Source: Lysobacter alkalisoli
Lineage (GTDB): Bacteria > Pseudomonadota > Gammaproteobacteria > Xanthomonadales > Xanthomonadaceae
DNA length: 64,000 bases
Reading direction: 5' to 3'
Assembly: GCF_006547045.1 (NCBI RefSeq)
Contig: NZ_CP041242.1
Span: 3,420,001-3,484,000, forward strand
The position numbers and the translations under genes were made by a program. The notes below the pieces were generated by a model. It saw only the letters and a program-made list of their open reading frames with translations, was not told the DNA's origin and searched no databases. Below are positions 44,857-53,810 of this stretch, piece after piece (the first letter of the stretch is position 1; each line of letters starts with the position of its first letter).

Positions 44857-45018
44857 CAGCAGACGGCAGGCATTGCCGCGTCGGCCATCAGCGCCAGCTC
44901 ACCGGGCCGGCATGGTCTGCATATGGGGCTCCATGCCGCCCTGCCCGCGATCCACACTCTGCCCGAGACACGCAAGGTGCGCTGGTCGATCGACGTCGAC
45001 CCGGTCGATCTCTACTGA
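44857..45018 (+). pseudogene. Diverged fragment of the priA 3' end
   Basis: At a constant offset of 8100 bases from priA, this stretch encodes LHAALPAIHTLPETRKVRWS, then IDVDPVDLY and a TGA stop, against LDAALPTIHALPEARKVRWS, LDVDPVDLY in priA. Identity is 79/85 bases over 44934-45018 and falls away further upstream (to about half). No start or helicase domain remains. It is a gene-end remnant, probably the original priA terminus displaced by the 36919-45018 island. Confidence 0.75.
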
Positions 45019-46964
45019 TCTTCTGCCCGCTCACCGCCGAGATGGCGGGCGAGGAAATCCAGCAATCGTGTGTAGAACTCGCGCCGATGCCCGTCGTCGA
45101 CGAAGCCATGGCCCTCGCTGTCGTAATACAGGGTCTCCACCGGCACGTCGGCCTTGCGCAGCGCCTTCTCCATCCGCTTGCTGTGCGCGATCGGCGCGCG
45201 ATGGTCGTCGCCGCCGGCAGCCAGGAACACCGGTGCCTTGATCGACCCGGCCAGGTTGACCGGCGAGCGTTCGGCCAGTGTGTTGCGCTCGCCGACCCAG
45301 TCGTTGGCCCAGTGGCGGAGCCAGGCGGCCTGGCGCGAATCCTCGCGGTGCATCAGCTCCAGATCGTAGACGCCGACATAGCCGACCGCGCACCGATACA
45401 ACGCCGGCTCGCGGGCCACGCCCATCAGCGCGGCATAGCCCCCGTAGCTGCCGCCGAAGATGCAGATGCGCCCGCCATCGGCAATGCCCTGCCCGACCGC
45501 CCAGCGGGTCGCGTCGGTCAGGTCATCCTGCATGGTGCCGCCCCACTGCTGCGCGCCAAGTTGCTTGAATTCCAGCCCGTAGTTGCCCGAACCGCGGTAG
45601 TTCACCCGCAGCACGGCGTAGCCGGCCGCCGCGAGGATCTGGGTGTCGGTGTCGTAGCCCCATTCGTCGAAGATGCCGAACGGGCCGCCGTGCGGCATGA
45701 CCACCATCGGCGAGGCGCCCCGGGTCCAGCCCTGCGGCCGGGTCAGGTAGCCGTTCAGGCGCACGCCATCGCGGGCCTGCAGTTCGATGCGCTCGCTACG
45801 CGGCAGGGCGGTCGGGGCCAGCCACTTGCGCGACTCGAACACGCCGTCGGCAGTGCGGGCCTGCATGTCGAACAGGGCGTAATCGCCGGCCGTGCGGTCG
45901 TTCCAGACCTGCATCAACGCCAGCTTGCCGTCGCGGGTGAACGAGGTGAAATCGACCGCCGAACCCGGGAACGCTTTCTCCAGCGCGCGATAACTCCGCG
46001 CCATCTCCGAGGTTTCGTCGAAGAAGCGGCTGTGGACACCGTCGTCCATGTACTGCACGCCGATCGGCGTGCGGCCGTCGCGGTCGTACAGGATCTTGTA
46101 AGGGTCGACCCGCTCGTCGCGCAGCAGCGGCTTGCGCTCCAGGCTGGCGGTGTCCATCGCCTCGATCCGGTCGGGACCGTCGGGCCGCTTCACCCGCAGC
46201 CAGGCGGTGCCGCCGTCGGCCGACAGGCCCAGCGCCGACACCACTTCGCCGCGTTCCTCCTGCGCGCTCACCAGCTGCCAGTCGGCCTTGTCGCCGGCGC
46301 GGTAGTACAGGCGGCGGTAATTACGGCTGTCCGCACCATCGGCAAAGCGGACCTGGCCCCGGGCATCGACGGTAAAGTCCGCCCGTCCCACCGGCGCGCT
46401 GGCGACCCGGCGGGTACGGCGGCTTTTCAGGTTCAGGCGCTCGACCCGGGTCTGCGGGGTCGAGCTCGGTTGCCAGACCGCGATCAGGATCTCGTCGGCG
46501 GAATCGATCAGCGGGTCGACCAGGGTCGCCATGTCGCTCGGCGGCCCGCCGATCCGGGCGGTCATGCCGGGTTCGATGCGGACACCGAACACGTTCCGGA
46601 CACTGCCGCCTTCGATGTCGAACATGTGCAATTGGCCGGTGAGGTACGGCGTGTCCTTGCTGCCCTCGGTCTCGGCCATCGCGATCACCACGCGGGCGTC
46701 GTCGACCCACCAGAAGTTGGCCACCGTCGACTTGCGCCCGCCGGTGGCCTTGGACACGAAACGCTTCGCCTCGCGGTCCACGATCACCATGCCGGTGCGG
46801 TCGCCCATCGGCACGGTCGCGGCGTAGTACCTGCCGTCGGGCGAGATCTTGATCGTGCCGAAGGTATCCCGCTTCAGGAACGCATCAAGGTCCACCCCGG
46901 CGCACACCTGCATCGACAGGCACAGGCATGCGCATGCCAGCAGCCATCTCATGAACGGCATCAT
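45012..46964 (-). CDS. S9-family (prolyl oligopeptidase-type) peptidase
   Basis: The 650-residue exported protein has a signal peptide (WLLACACLCLSMQVCAG), an N-terminal beta-propeller region (TIKISPDGRYYAATVPMGDR and similar blades) and a C-terminal alpha/beta hydrolase domain. The catalytic triad is visible: Ser in CIFGGSYGGYAALMG, Asp in AAGGDDHRAPI, His in DSEGHGFVDDGHR. S9 enzymes cleave short peptides, often after proline or as acyl-peptide hydrolases. GGGGGAG lies upstream of the ATG at 46964. Its stop (45012-45014) overlaps the priA-fragment stop, evidence of an ancestral convergent pair. Confidence 0.93.
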   Translation of the reverse strand: MMPFMRWLLACACLCLSMQVCAGVDLDAFLKRDTFGTIKISPDGRYYAATVPMGDRTGMVIVDREAKRFVSKATGGRKSTVANFWWVDDARVVIAMAETEGSKDTPYLTGQLHMFDIEGGSVRNVFGVRIEPGMTARIGGPPSDMATLVDPLIDSADEILIAVWQPSSTPQTRVERLNLKSRRTRRVASAPVGRADFTVDARGQVRFADGADSRNYRRLYYRAGDKADWQLVSAQEERGEVVSALGLSADGGTAWLRVKRPDGPDRIEAMDTASLERKPLLRDERVDPYKILYDRDGRTPIGVQYMDDGVHSRFFDETSEMARSYRALEKAFPGSAVDFTSFTRDGKLALMQVWNDRTAGDYALFDMQARTADGVFESRKWLAPTALPRSERIELQARDGVRLNGYLTRPQGWTRGASPMVVMPHGGPFGIFDEWGYDTDTQILAAAGYAVLRVNYRGSGNYGLEFKQLGAQQWGGTMQDDLTDATRWAVGQGIADGGRICIFGGSYGGYAALMGVAREPALYRCAVGYVGVYDLELMHREDSRQAAWLRHWANDWVGERNTLAERSPVNLAGSIKAPVFLAAGGDDHRAPIAHSKRMEKALRKADVPVETLYYDSEGHGFVDDGHRREFYTRLLDFLARHLGGERAEDQ

Positions 46965-47014
46965 CCATCTCCCCCTGTTCCATCCATCCCCAATGGGGAG
47001 AGCATAGTGCCTGC

Positions 47015-49450
47015 TTACCGGCTTCGGCCCACCCCTTCCCGCCACAGCCACGCCGCGACGACATACAACGCCAGCGCAACGAGCAGGGTCATGCACAGGC
47101 CGATCGCCATCGCCAGCAGCAGCGCGCCGATCGCGGCGACCACCGAGGCGCAGCCGTTGATGCCCCAGGCCCAGGGCACGAAAGCCGGGGCGTCGCGCGC
47201 AAGCCGGGCCAGGCCGAGCGGGAACGGCATGCCCATCGCGAAGGCGAGCGGCGCGATGCCGATCAGTCCGGCCAGCGCGCGCGCCGCCACCGGCCAGCTC
47301 GCGCCGATTGAATGGGTGGTCGCGAAAACCGTGAACTGCCAGCCCAGCCCGAGCGCGATCGCCAGCACAGCCCAGCGCGTCATCCGCATCGGCGACATGC
47401 GAACCAACAGGCACTGCACCGCGAGGCTGCCTGCGCCGGCGAACAGCAGGAAACCGCCGAGCCCGACCGCGACCGCCGGCAGCGGATGCCCGACCAGCAA
47501 GGTCAGTCGCGACAGGCTCGCGATCTCGATCAGCATGAAGGCCAGGCCGAGCAGGAAGAAGTAACCGCCCGCGCGCAGGCGCGGCAACGCGACGTCCGCC
47601 CCGTCCATGCCCGCTCCACCGCCCGCGCCTGCTCCACCGCGCGGCAAAGCCCACAACGGCAGCAACACCAGCAGCAACGACAGCGGCACCGCCTGCGCCA
47701 GGGCACCGAACAACAGCAGCGTGCCCGAATCCAGCAGCACCGCGCTGCCCTGCTCGCGCAGCCGCCACAGCTCGGGCAGGCTGCGCCAGCGGAAGAAGTC
47801 GCCGAAGTACGGCATGTCGTCGCTTACCGGCGAGATCGCGAACTTGTAGTCACGCAGGAACGCATCGGCTTCGGTCGACAGCAGCGCCTGCGTGCCTTCG
47901 CGAAGCCAGTCGCGTTCTCCGAAGTGGTGGTGTCCGGTTTCATCCGAGGCGCTGCCGGGCAGATGCGGCGGATCGAAGCCGTATTCCTGCGCGAACCCGC
48001 GGATCGCCGCCAGCTCGTCACTCTCGAAACGATCGCGCTTGACCAGCAGCGTGCTCGCGTCCCAGTTCCGCAGCACCGTCAGTCGCGACTGCGGATCGTC
48101 GACGCCTTCGGCACGCAATGCTTCGATCATGGTCGCGAACAGCCGCAGTTCGGCGCGTGGCGGCTGTTGGCTCCAGCGGGTCGCGACCAGCACACCGCCC
48201 GGTGCCAGGCGCGCAAGATATTCGCGGATCGCGCCGACGGTCAGCGCATACTGCTCGGACGCGGCCAGCACGCCTGCGCCGCCCGCGGCAAAGGATTCGG
48301 CGCCGGCCAGAACCACGACGTCGTAATGCTGGCGATCGGCGCGCGCGAACGCACGCGGTTCCGCCACGTGCAGGCGGACGCGCGGGTCGTGATAGAGATG
48401 GCCGGCGAAATCCGCGAAATCATCACGCACCAGTCGCACCCGCCCCGGGTCGAGTTCGACCGCATCCACCGTGCGCGCGCCCAGCGCCAGAGCCTGCAAC
48501 ACCTCCATGCCACCGCCAGCGCCCAGCACCAGCACCGTCGGCGCCTGCTTCAAGCGATACGGCAAGGCCGAGGTCATCCGTCCCGACCAGGCCAGCGACT
48601 CCGCATCACCATCGTCGCGCACGATCACCGACAGGCCATCGCCATCGGTGAACACGCCCAGTTGCGGCGATGGCTCATCCACATTGGCCAGGCTCAGGCC
48701 GGGGGCATGTCGCAGTGGCACCCGCGGGCTTTCCAGCACGTCGAGCCGCCCGTAGGGGCCGTTGCGGGTGACCAGCACGCTCGTATCCGGCAGCAGCCGT
48801 GTCGTGCTCAGCCCCTTGTACTCGTTGACCTGCGGCGCCGGCACATGACCGGGCAACAGCAACGACGTCACCAGCGCAGCCGGCAGCACCCATCGCCATT
48901 GCCGTCGTGCGGCCGCCACCACCGCCGCCAGCGGGCCGCAGCACAGTGCCAGCAGCAGGCCGTGCTCGACCGGCAACCACTGCAGCGCGATCGCCGCCAG
49001 CGCGCCGAGGCCTGCACCGAGCAGGTCGGCACCGTACAGCATCGGGATATGCCCGCCATGGCGCGCGAAAGCCAGTCCGAAGCAGCTGGCGGCGAAACCG
49101 AACGGCAATGCCAACGCCAGATACAGCGCCCCCAGCCACAGCCACTGGCGCGGGTTCCAGACCAGCTCCAGGCCATTGAACGGGATTGCCCACACCAGCC
49201 ACAGCATCGCTACCGCAGTGGCGGTGAACAGCAGTGCACAGGCCGGAAACGCGATGTCGAACCGCTTGCGCGCCACGCCCTGGAACAGGCTCAGCCAGGT
49301 ACCGCTGGCGCCATGCCCGAGCAGGGCCAGGCTGATGATCACCACCGCGAACGAGTGCCAGTGCGCGATCGCCAGCCAGCGCATCAGCAGCAACTGATAG
49401 GCCAGCGCGGCCATCGAGACCAGCGCGATGGCGATCGGCAGCCGGATCAT
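47015..49450 (-). CDS. Membrane-bound spermidine-synthase-like protein
   Basis: The 811-residue protein has an N-terminal block of membrane helices (LPIAIALVSMAALAYQLLLM onward), a cytoplasmic methyltransferase-fold domain with VLVLGAGGGMEVLQALALGA and VDAVELDPGRV (the aminopropyltransferase/SAM-fold nucleotide loop), and a C-terminal membrane block (GYFFLLGLAFMLIEIASLSR onward). Proteins of this type are annotated as spermidine synthase-like, but the polyamine-binding residues are not evident, so activity is unproven. The ATG at 49450 overlaps the Pcm-like gene stop by ATGA, so the two are coupled. Confidence 0.82.
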   Translation of the reverse strand: MIRLPIAIALVSMAALAYQLLLMRWLAIAHWHSFAVVIISLALLGHGASGTWLSLFQGVARKRFDIAFPACALLFTATAVAMLWLVWAIPFNGLELVWNPRQWLWLGALYLALALPFGFAASCFGLAFARHGGHIPMLYGADLLGAGLGALAAIALQWLPVEHGLLLALCCGPLAAVVAAARRQWRWVLPAALVTSLLLPGHVPAPQVNEYKGLSTTRLLPDTSVLVTRNGPYGRLDVLESPRVPLRHAPGLSLANVDEPSPQLGVFTDGDGLSVIVRDDGDAESLAWSGRMTSALPYRLKQAPTVLVLGAGGGMEVLQALALGARTVDAVELDPGRVRLVRDDFADFAGHLYHDPRVRLHVAEPRAFARADRQHYDVVVLAGAESFAAGGAGVLAASEQYALTVGAIREYLARLAPGGVLVATRWSQQPPRAELRLFATMIEALRAEGVDDPQSRLTVLRNWDASTLLVKRDRFESDELAAIRGFAQEYGFDPPHLPGSASDETGHHHFGERDWLREGTQALLSTEADAFLRDYKFAISPVSDDMPYFGDFFRWRSLPELWRLREQGSAVLLDSGTLLLFGALAQAVPLSLLLVLLPLWALPRGGAGAGGGAGMDGADVALPRLRAGGYFFLLGLAFMLIEIASLSRLTLLVGHPLPAVAVGLGGFLLFAGAGSLAVQCLLVRMSPMRMTRWAVLAIALGLGWQFTVFATTHSIGASWPVAARALAGLIGIAPLAFAMGMPFPLGLARLARDAPAFVPWAWGINGCASVVAAIGALLLAMAIGLCMTLLVALALYVVAAWLWREGVGRSR

Positions 49451-50211
49451 TCCGCTTCGCGCGTCAGCGGCACGAACCGCACCGGCAGGATCTGCCGCGT
49501 GCGCACGCGGCCGTCGTCGTCCTTCTCCACCAGCATCAGGTTCTGGGTCATGAAGGCGGCGCCGACCGGGATCACCATGCGCCCGCCGGGCTTGAGCTGT
49601 TCGACCAGCGGCGGCGGGATCGACGAAGCCGCGGCCGTGACCACGATCGCATCGAACGGAGCGTGCTCCTGCCAGCCGTAGTAGCCGTCGCCGATACGGG
49701 TGACGACGTTGTCCTGGCCCTGCTCGCGCAGCACCTGCGCCGCGCGCCTTGCCAGTGGCTCGATGATCTCGATCGAGTACACCTGCGCCCCCGATTCGGC
49801 CAGCACCGCGGCCTGGTAACCCGAGCCGGTGCCGATCTCGAGGATTCGCTGCCCTTCGCCCGGCCGGGCGAGCGTGGTCATCAGGGCAACGATGTACGGC
49901 TGCGAGATGGTCTGGCCATGGCCGATCCCGAGCGGGCGGTTGCGATAGGCGTGGCGGCGCTGCGCCTCGGGCACGTACTCGTGCCGCGGCACGCGTTCGA
50001 TCAGCTTGAGGGTGGCGGCATCGATGCGGGCGCGGCCGCCAGCCCTTGCGTCCGCCATTGCGCGCAGCTCGGCGACCAGCGCACGCCGTGGACCGGCATA
50101 TGGGTCGTGGTCGCCCTGCGCCATGGCCGCACCGCTCCCCGCGAGCAGCGCCAACGCCAGCAGCACGCAGAAAGCGCCCCCGACTCTGGTGGCCATGATG
50201 CGCATGCCCAT
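49447..50211 (-). CDS. Exported protein-L-isoaspartate O-methyltransferase (Pcm family)
   Basis: The 254-residue product contains the PCMT motifs: HGQTISQPYIVALMTTLA, ILEIGTGSGYQAAVLAES (SAM loop), YSIEIIEPLARRA and LKPGGRMVIPVG. The enzyme repairs isoaspartyl damage in proteins using SAM. Unlike cytoplasmic Pcm (about 210 residues), it has an N-terminal signal peptide (GAFCVLLALALLAGSGAAMA), so it may act in the periplasm, where SAM supply is a puzzle. Starts at 50211, 50205 or 50196 are all possible. Confidence 0.88.
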   Translation of the reverse strand: MGMRIMATRVGGAFCVLLALALLAGSGAAMAQGDHDPYAGPRRALVAELRAMADARAGGRARIDAATLKLIERVPRHEYVPEAQRRHAYRNRPLGIGHGQTISQPYIVALMTTLARPGEGQRILEIGTGSGYQAAVLAESGAQVYSIEIIEPLARRAAQVLREQGQDNVVTRIGDGYYGWQEHAPFDAIVVTAAASSIPPPLVEQLKPGGRMVIPVGAAFMTQNLMLVEKDDDGRVRTRQILPVRFVPLTREAE

Positions 50212-50295
50212 GGAGTCTAGGCGGGGCCGTGTTAGCAGGCCGTTGAAGGCCGCTCATGGGCGCAGCTCACGCTACGCCGGGAGCATCGAAAAGCC

Positions 50296-51030
50296 CTATC
50301 GGGCGCCGGTCTTGCCCTTCGGCTTGTCGCGCACCAGCACCACCTGGTTCTGGCGCTTGACCTCGAACAGGCCGGTCGCCTCGATCAGATCGCTGAGCTT
50401 GCGGTAGCCGTAGTTGCGCGGATCGAACGAGGCCTGGTTGCCGATCTGGCTGCCGACCGCGCCCAGGTGTGCCCAATCGTCGTCCTCGCTGGCGGCTTCG
50501 ACCGCACCGCGCAGCAGTTGCACCAGGCGGGCATCGCCGCGCAGTTCCTTGGCCGATTTCTGCTTTGCGCCGCCATCATTCTCGGCTGCCTGCTGTCCCA
50601 GTGCCTCGACATAGGTGAACTTGGTGCAGGCGTTGACGAATGGCTCCGGCGTCTGCTTCGCGCCAAAACCGTAGACCTTCACGCCCTCGGTCAGCAGCCG
50701 CATCACCAGCGGGGTGAAGTCGGCATCCGAAGAGACGATCGCGAACGCATCGAGCTTGCCGGCGTACAGCAGGTCCATCGCGTCGATCACCATCGCCATG
50801 TCGGAGGCGTTCTTGCCCTTGCTGTAGGCGAACTGCTGGATCGGTCGGATCGCGTATGCATGCAACATCGTCTCCCAGCCCTTCATCGCCGGGCTCTTCC
50901 AGTTGCCATAGGCGCGGCGCACGTTGGCCGCGCCATGGCGCGCGACCTCGGCCAGGACCACGTCGATCTTCGATGCCGGCGCATTGTCGGCATCGATCAG
51001 CAGGGCAATGCGCTTTTCCGGCTCGGCCAT
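50296..51030 (-). CDS. NYN domain / OST-HTH (LOTUS) protein
   Basis: The 244-residue protein has an N-terminal NYN (PIN-like) nuclease fold with the acidic residues in [29 protein letters not shown] and [13 protein letters not shown]. The C-terminal part ([20 protein letters not shown], then [18 protein letters not shown]) is an OST-HTH/LOTUS domain, which binds RNA in other proteins. It is a probable RNase or RNA-binding protein, cytoplasmic, of unknown target. It is divergent from transaldolase. Confidence 0.92.
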   Translation of the reverse strand: MAEPEKRIALLIDADNAPASKIDVVLAEVARHGAANVRRAYGNWKSPAMKGWETMLHAYAIRPIQQFAYSKGKNASDMAMVIDAMDLLYAGKLDAFAIVSSDADFTPLVMRLLTEGVKVYGFGAKQTPEPFVNACTKFTYVEALGQQAAENDGGAKQKSAKELRGDARLVQLLRGAVEAASEDDDWAHLGAVGSQIGNQASFDPRNYGYRKLSDLIEATGLFEVKRQNQVVLVRDKPKGKTGAR

Positions 51031-51194
51031 ATGGCCTCCATGGTCGGGTTTGCACCGAGACTACCGCATGCGATCCCCGGGCTGTGCCCGGGTGTCTACG
51101 GCAGGGGCGGTCCCGGGCGCTTGCCGCTGCAACCATATTTGGCCCCACTCGTCCCTTGCGACAGAATGGTGCCCCCGCACGCGACCCGACGCCC

Positions 51195-52160
51195 ATGACT
51201 TCCCAGCTCGAACAGCTACGCAGCTTGTCCTCGGTAGTCGCCGACACCGGCGACATCGAGGCGATCGCCCGCTTCCGCCCGCTCGATGCGACCACCAATC
51301 CCTCGCTGCTGCTGAAGGCAGCCTCGCTGCCGGCCTACGCGCCGCTGATCGATGCGGCGGTGGAGCAGGCCCGCGGCAACGATGCGGCCGAGCGCGTGGC
51401 CGATGCCGGTGACCGCCTCTCGGTGGCGATCGGCGGCGAGATCCTCAAGCTGGTCCCGGGCCGGGTCTCGACCGAGGTCGACGCGCGCCTGAGCTTCGAC
51501 ACCGACGCCACCCTGGCCAAGGCGCGCAAACTGGTCGCGCTGTACGACGACGCCGGCATCGGCCGCGAGCGTCTGCTGATCAAGATCGCCTCGACCTGGG
51601 AAGGCATCCGCGCCGCCGAACAGCTCGAGCGCGAGGGCATCCACTGCAACCTGACCCTGCTGTTCTCGTTCGCCCAGGCGGTAGCCTGCGCCGAGGCCGG
51701 GGTGTTCCTGATCTCGCCCTTCGTCGGCCGCATTCTCGACTGGCACCGCGCCAACGGCATGGACGCGCCGGCGACGCCGCAGGACGACCCGGGCGTGCAA
51801 TCGGTCACCCGCATCTGGCAGTACTACAAGCGCCACGGCTACGACACCGTGGTGATGGGCGCGAGCTTCCGCAACACCGGCCAGGTGCTGGCGCTGGCCG
51901 GCTGCGACCGCCTGACCATCTCGCCCGACCTGCTCGGCGAACTCGATGCGACCCGGGCCGACGTCCCGCGCGCGCTGGTCGACAACGGCGAACGCGCCCC
52001 GGCCCCGGCTTCGCTCACCGAAGACGCGTTCCGCTGGCAGCACAACGAGGACGCGATGGCGACCGAGAAGCTGGCCGAGGGCATCCGCAAGTTCGCCGCC
52101 GACCAGGTCAAGCTGGAAACACTGCTCGCCGAGCGCCTGCAGACCGCCGCCGCGGCCTGA
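51195..52160 (+). CDS. tal: Transaldolase (TalB type)
   Basis: The 321-residue enzyme starts [20 protein letters not shown]. The family signature is [13 protein letters not shown], and the Schiff-base lysine lies in [39 protein letters not shown] and [11 protein letters not shown] are conserved phosphate- and sugar-binding blocks. It exchanges dihydroxyacetone between sedoheptulose-7-phosphate and glyceraldehyde-3-phosphate in the pentose phosphate pathway. The ATG at 51195 is set by the family N-terminus. A CCCGGGC-TGT-GCCCGGG hairpin lies upstream at 51076-51092. Confidence 0.96.
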   Translation: MTSQLEQLRSLSSVVADTGDIEAIARFRPLDATTNPSLLLKAASLPAYAPLIDAAVEQARGNDAAERVADAGDRLSVAIGGEILKLVPGRVSTEVDARLSFDTDATLAKARKLVALYDDAGIGRERLLIKIASTWEGIRAAEQLEREGIHCNLTLLFSFAQAVACAEAGVFLISPFVGRILDWHRANGMDAPATPQDDPGVQSVTRIWQYYKRHGYDTVVMGASFRNTGQVLALAGCDRLTISPDLLGELDATRADVPRALVDNGERAPAPASLTEDAFRWQHNEDAMATEKLAEGIRKFAADQVKLETLLAERLQTAAAA

Positions 52161-52202
52161 AGCTCCGAAGTAGCCCGGGCAAAGGCCGCTTTCCGATCCG
52201 GC

Positions 52203-52739
52203 TCAACCTTCGCGCAGCAGCTTCTGGATCCGGCTGCCGAGCTTCATCACCTTCATCAGCGTCGCCGGCTCCAGCCGCAGCATTTCCTCGCCCCAGGCAG
52301 ACAACGCGGTCATCAGCGCCAGCGTGTCCTCGATCCGCGCGCGCACTTCCGGCGGTTCGCCTGTCAGTTCGGGCGAGGCCATGCATTCGCCGAGCATTGC
52401 CACGGTCGGGTCGAATTCGCGCGCCTTGCGCTCGCGCACGACGGTGCGAAACAACTCCCAGGCATCCTTCGAGGTTTCGAAGTGGTCGCGGCGGTCACCC
52501 AACTGGTGCACCGTGCGCACCAGGTTGTAGTTGATCAGCTCGCGCAGGCTGGTGCTGACGTTCGAGCGCGCAACCGACAGCGTCGCCGCGATCTCCTCGG
52601 CATGCATCGGCCGCGCCGACAGGAACAGCAGGGCGTGGATCTGGGCAACGGTGCGATTCACGCCCCAGCGCGAACCCATCTCGCCCCAGTGCAGGACGAA
52701 ACGCCGTGCGATCGGGGTGAGGTCAGCGGATTCGCTCAT
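52203..52739 (-). CDS. GbsR/MarR-family transcriptional regulator
   Basis: The 178-residue protein has a winged helix-turn-helix typical of GbsR-type MarR regulators: RRFVLHWGEMGSRWGVNRTV, ALLFLSARPMHAEEIAATLS, VARSNVSTSLRELINYNLVR and RRDHFETSKDAWELF. The C-terminal half is helical and dimer-forming. GbsR regulates glycine betaine genes in Bacillus; here the target is probably the divergent NDUFA9-like operon, because a perfect dyad lies between the two starts. The ligand is unknown. Confidence 0.9.
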   Translation of the reverse strand: MSESADLTPIARRFVLHWGEMGSRWGVNRTVAQIHALLFLSARPMHAEEIAATLSVARSNVSTSLRELINYNLVRTVHQLGDRRDHFETSKDAWELFRTVVRERKAREFDPTVAMLGECMASPELTGEPPEVRARIEDTLALMTALSAWGEEMLRLEPATLMKVMKLGSRIQKLLREG

Positions 52740-52811
52740 GGCAGGCTCGGCATGCGTCGCCCGGCAAGCCGGGCCTCGGAGGGACTTGGCAACAGGCTAG
52801 TTTCGCCATAC

Positions 52812-52831
52812 ATTTCTGTCAATACAGAAAT
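52812..52831. promoter_or_regulatory. 20-base palindromic operator between the GbsR-type regulator and its divergent neighbour
   Basis: ATTTCTGTCAATACAGAAAT has perfect 8-base arms around CAAT. It is AT-rich within a GC-rich intergenic region, 22 bases upstream of the probable start at 52854 and 72 bases upstream of the regulator. On the minus strand it contains TTGACA, which could be the regulator's -35 box, so the regulator may also repress itself. Confidence 0.7.
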
Positions 52832-52853
52832 TACCGACATGGGAGCCAAGGAC

Positions 52854-53810
52854 ATGTACGCCCACCAAGATCCCGGTACGCGCCTTCGCATTCTCGTGCT
52901 CGGCGGCGCCGGCTTCGTCGGCCGCCACGTCGCTGCCGCGCTGCTCGCGCAGGGCGCACTGATCAGCATCGGCAGCCGCCATCCACACCGCCGCCAGCGC
53001 ACCGGTCTCGACGCCGACTACCGGCATGTACGGATGGAACGGATGATCTCGCCCGACAGCTGGAACACCCTGCTCGGCGATGTCGACGTCGTGATCAACT
53101 GCGTCGGCATCCTGCGCCCGCGCGGTCGCGAAACCTACGACCGCGTCCACCATCGCGCGCCGGCCGCGCTTGCTGCCGCCTGCGCGGCACGCGGCCTGCG
53201 GCTGGTGCACGTGTCCGCGCTCGGCCTCGATGGCCCGGTCCGCAGCCGCTTCCTGCTGTCCAAGCGCGACGGCGAGGCGGCGTTGCGCGCCAGCGGTGCC
53301 GACTGGCACATCGTGCGACCGTCACTGCTCGACGGCGAGGGTGGCTTCGGCGCGCGCTGGATCCGCCGCGTCGCGGGCTGGCCCCTGTACGTGCTGCCGG
53401 CCGACGCGATCGGCCGCATCGCGGTGCTCGACGTAGGCGATCTCGGCGAGGCGATCGCCAACCTCGCAATTGCACCTTCCGGTCACGACCTGCCGCGCGA
53501 ACTCGACCTCGGCGGCCCGAATCCGTGCACGCTGGACGAGCACATCGCGGCGATGCGCCGCCTGCGCACCGATAGCCCCGCATGGCAACTGCGCACGCCC
53601 GGCTGGCTCGCGCGCCTGGCCAGCCATCTCTGCGACCTTTTGCATTGGACGCCATTCTCGTACGGTCACTGGGAACTGCTGCGGCAGGACAATTGCCCTC
53701 GAACGAACATGCTGCCGCGGCTGCTCGGCCGTGCGCCGTGCACGGTCGGCGCACACGATCCGGTTCAATCCGGAACCCCACCACTGCCCGCCACCGGTGT
53801 CCGCGCATGA
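52854..53810 (+). CDS. NDUFA9-like NAD(P)-binding (atypical SDR) protein
   Basis: The 318-residue product starts at 52854 behind AGGA (52839 is an alternative). It has the Rossmann glycine motif ILVLGGAGFVGRHVAAALLA and VDVVINCVGILRPRGRETYD, as in the atypical SDR family that includes the complex I subunit NDUFA9. The active-site Tyr-Lys pair is not evident, so it may bind NAD(P)H without catalysis. Its end overlaps the NDH-2 gene by 14 bases, pairing it with a respiratory dehydrogenase. The operator dyad upstream implies control by the divergent GbsR-type protein. Confidence 0.85.
   Translation: MYAHQDPGTRLRILVLGGAGFVGRHVAAALLAQGALISIGSRHPHRRQRTGLDADYRHVRMERMISPDSWNTLLGDVDVVINCVGILRPRGRETYDRVHHRAPAALAAACAARGLRLVHVSALGLDGPVRSRFLLSKRDGEAALRASGADWHIVRPSLLDGEGGFGARWIRRVAGWPLYVLPADAIGRIAVLDVGDLGEAIANLAIAPSGHDLPRELDLGGPNPCTLDEHIAAMRRLRTDSPAWQLRTPGWLARLASHLCDLLHWTPFSYGHWELLRQDNCPRTNMLPRLLGRAPCTVGAHDPVQSGTPPLPATGVRA

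Larger units (their letters stand above)
36919..45018. mobile_element. Putative genomic island at the priA 3' end, bounded by priA direct repeats
   Basis: The last 85 bases of priA (36834-36918) recur at 44934-45018 in the same orientation with 79 of 85 bases identical; the final 29 bases are identical. Homology stops exactly at the stop codon on the right side of each copy. Between them lie four minus-strand genes: autotransporter, MACPF protein, sensor kinase and response regulator. The right copy overlaps the stop of the convergent S9 peptidase gene, as if priA once ended there. No integrase, tRNA or transposase is present, so the mechanism is inferred only. Confidence 0.6.

Noticed and set aside
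46965..47768. N-terminal extension of the S9 peptidase frame towards 47768
   Set aside because: The extension overlaps the spermidine-synthase-like gene; the signal peptide and ribosome site fix the start at 46964.
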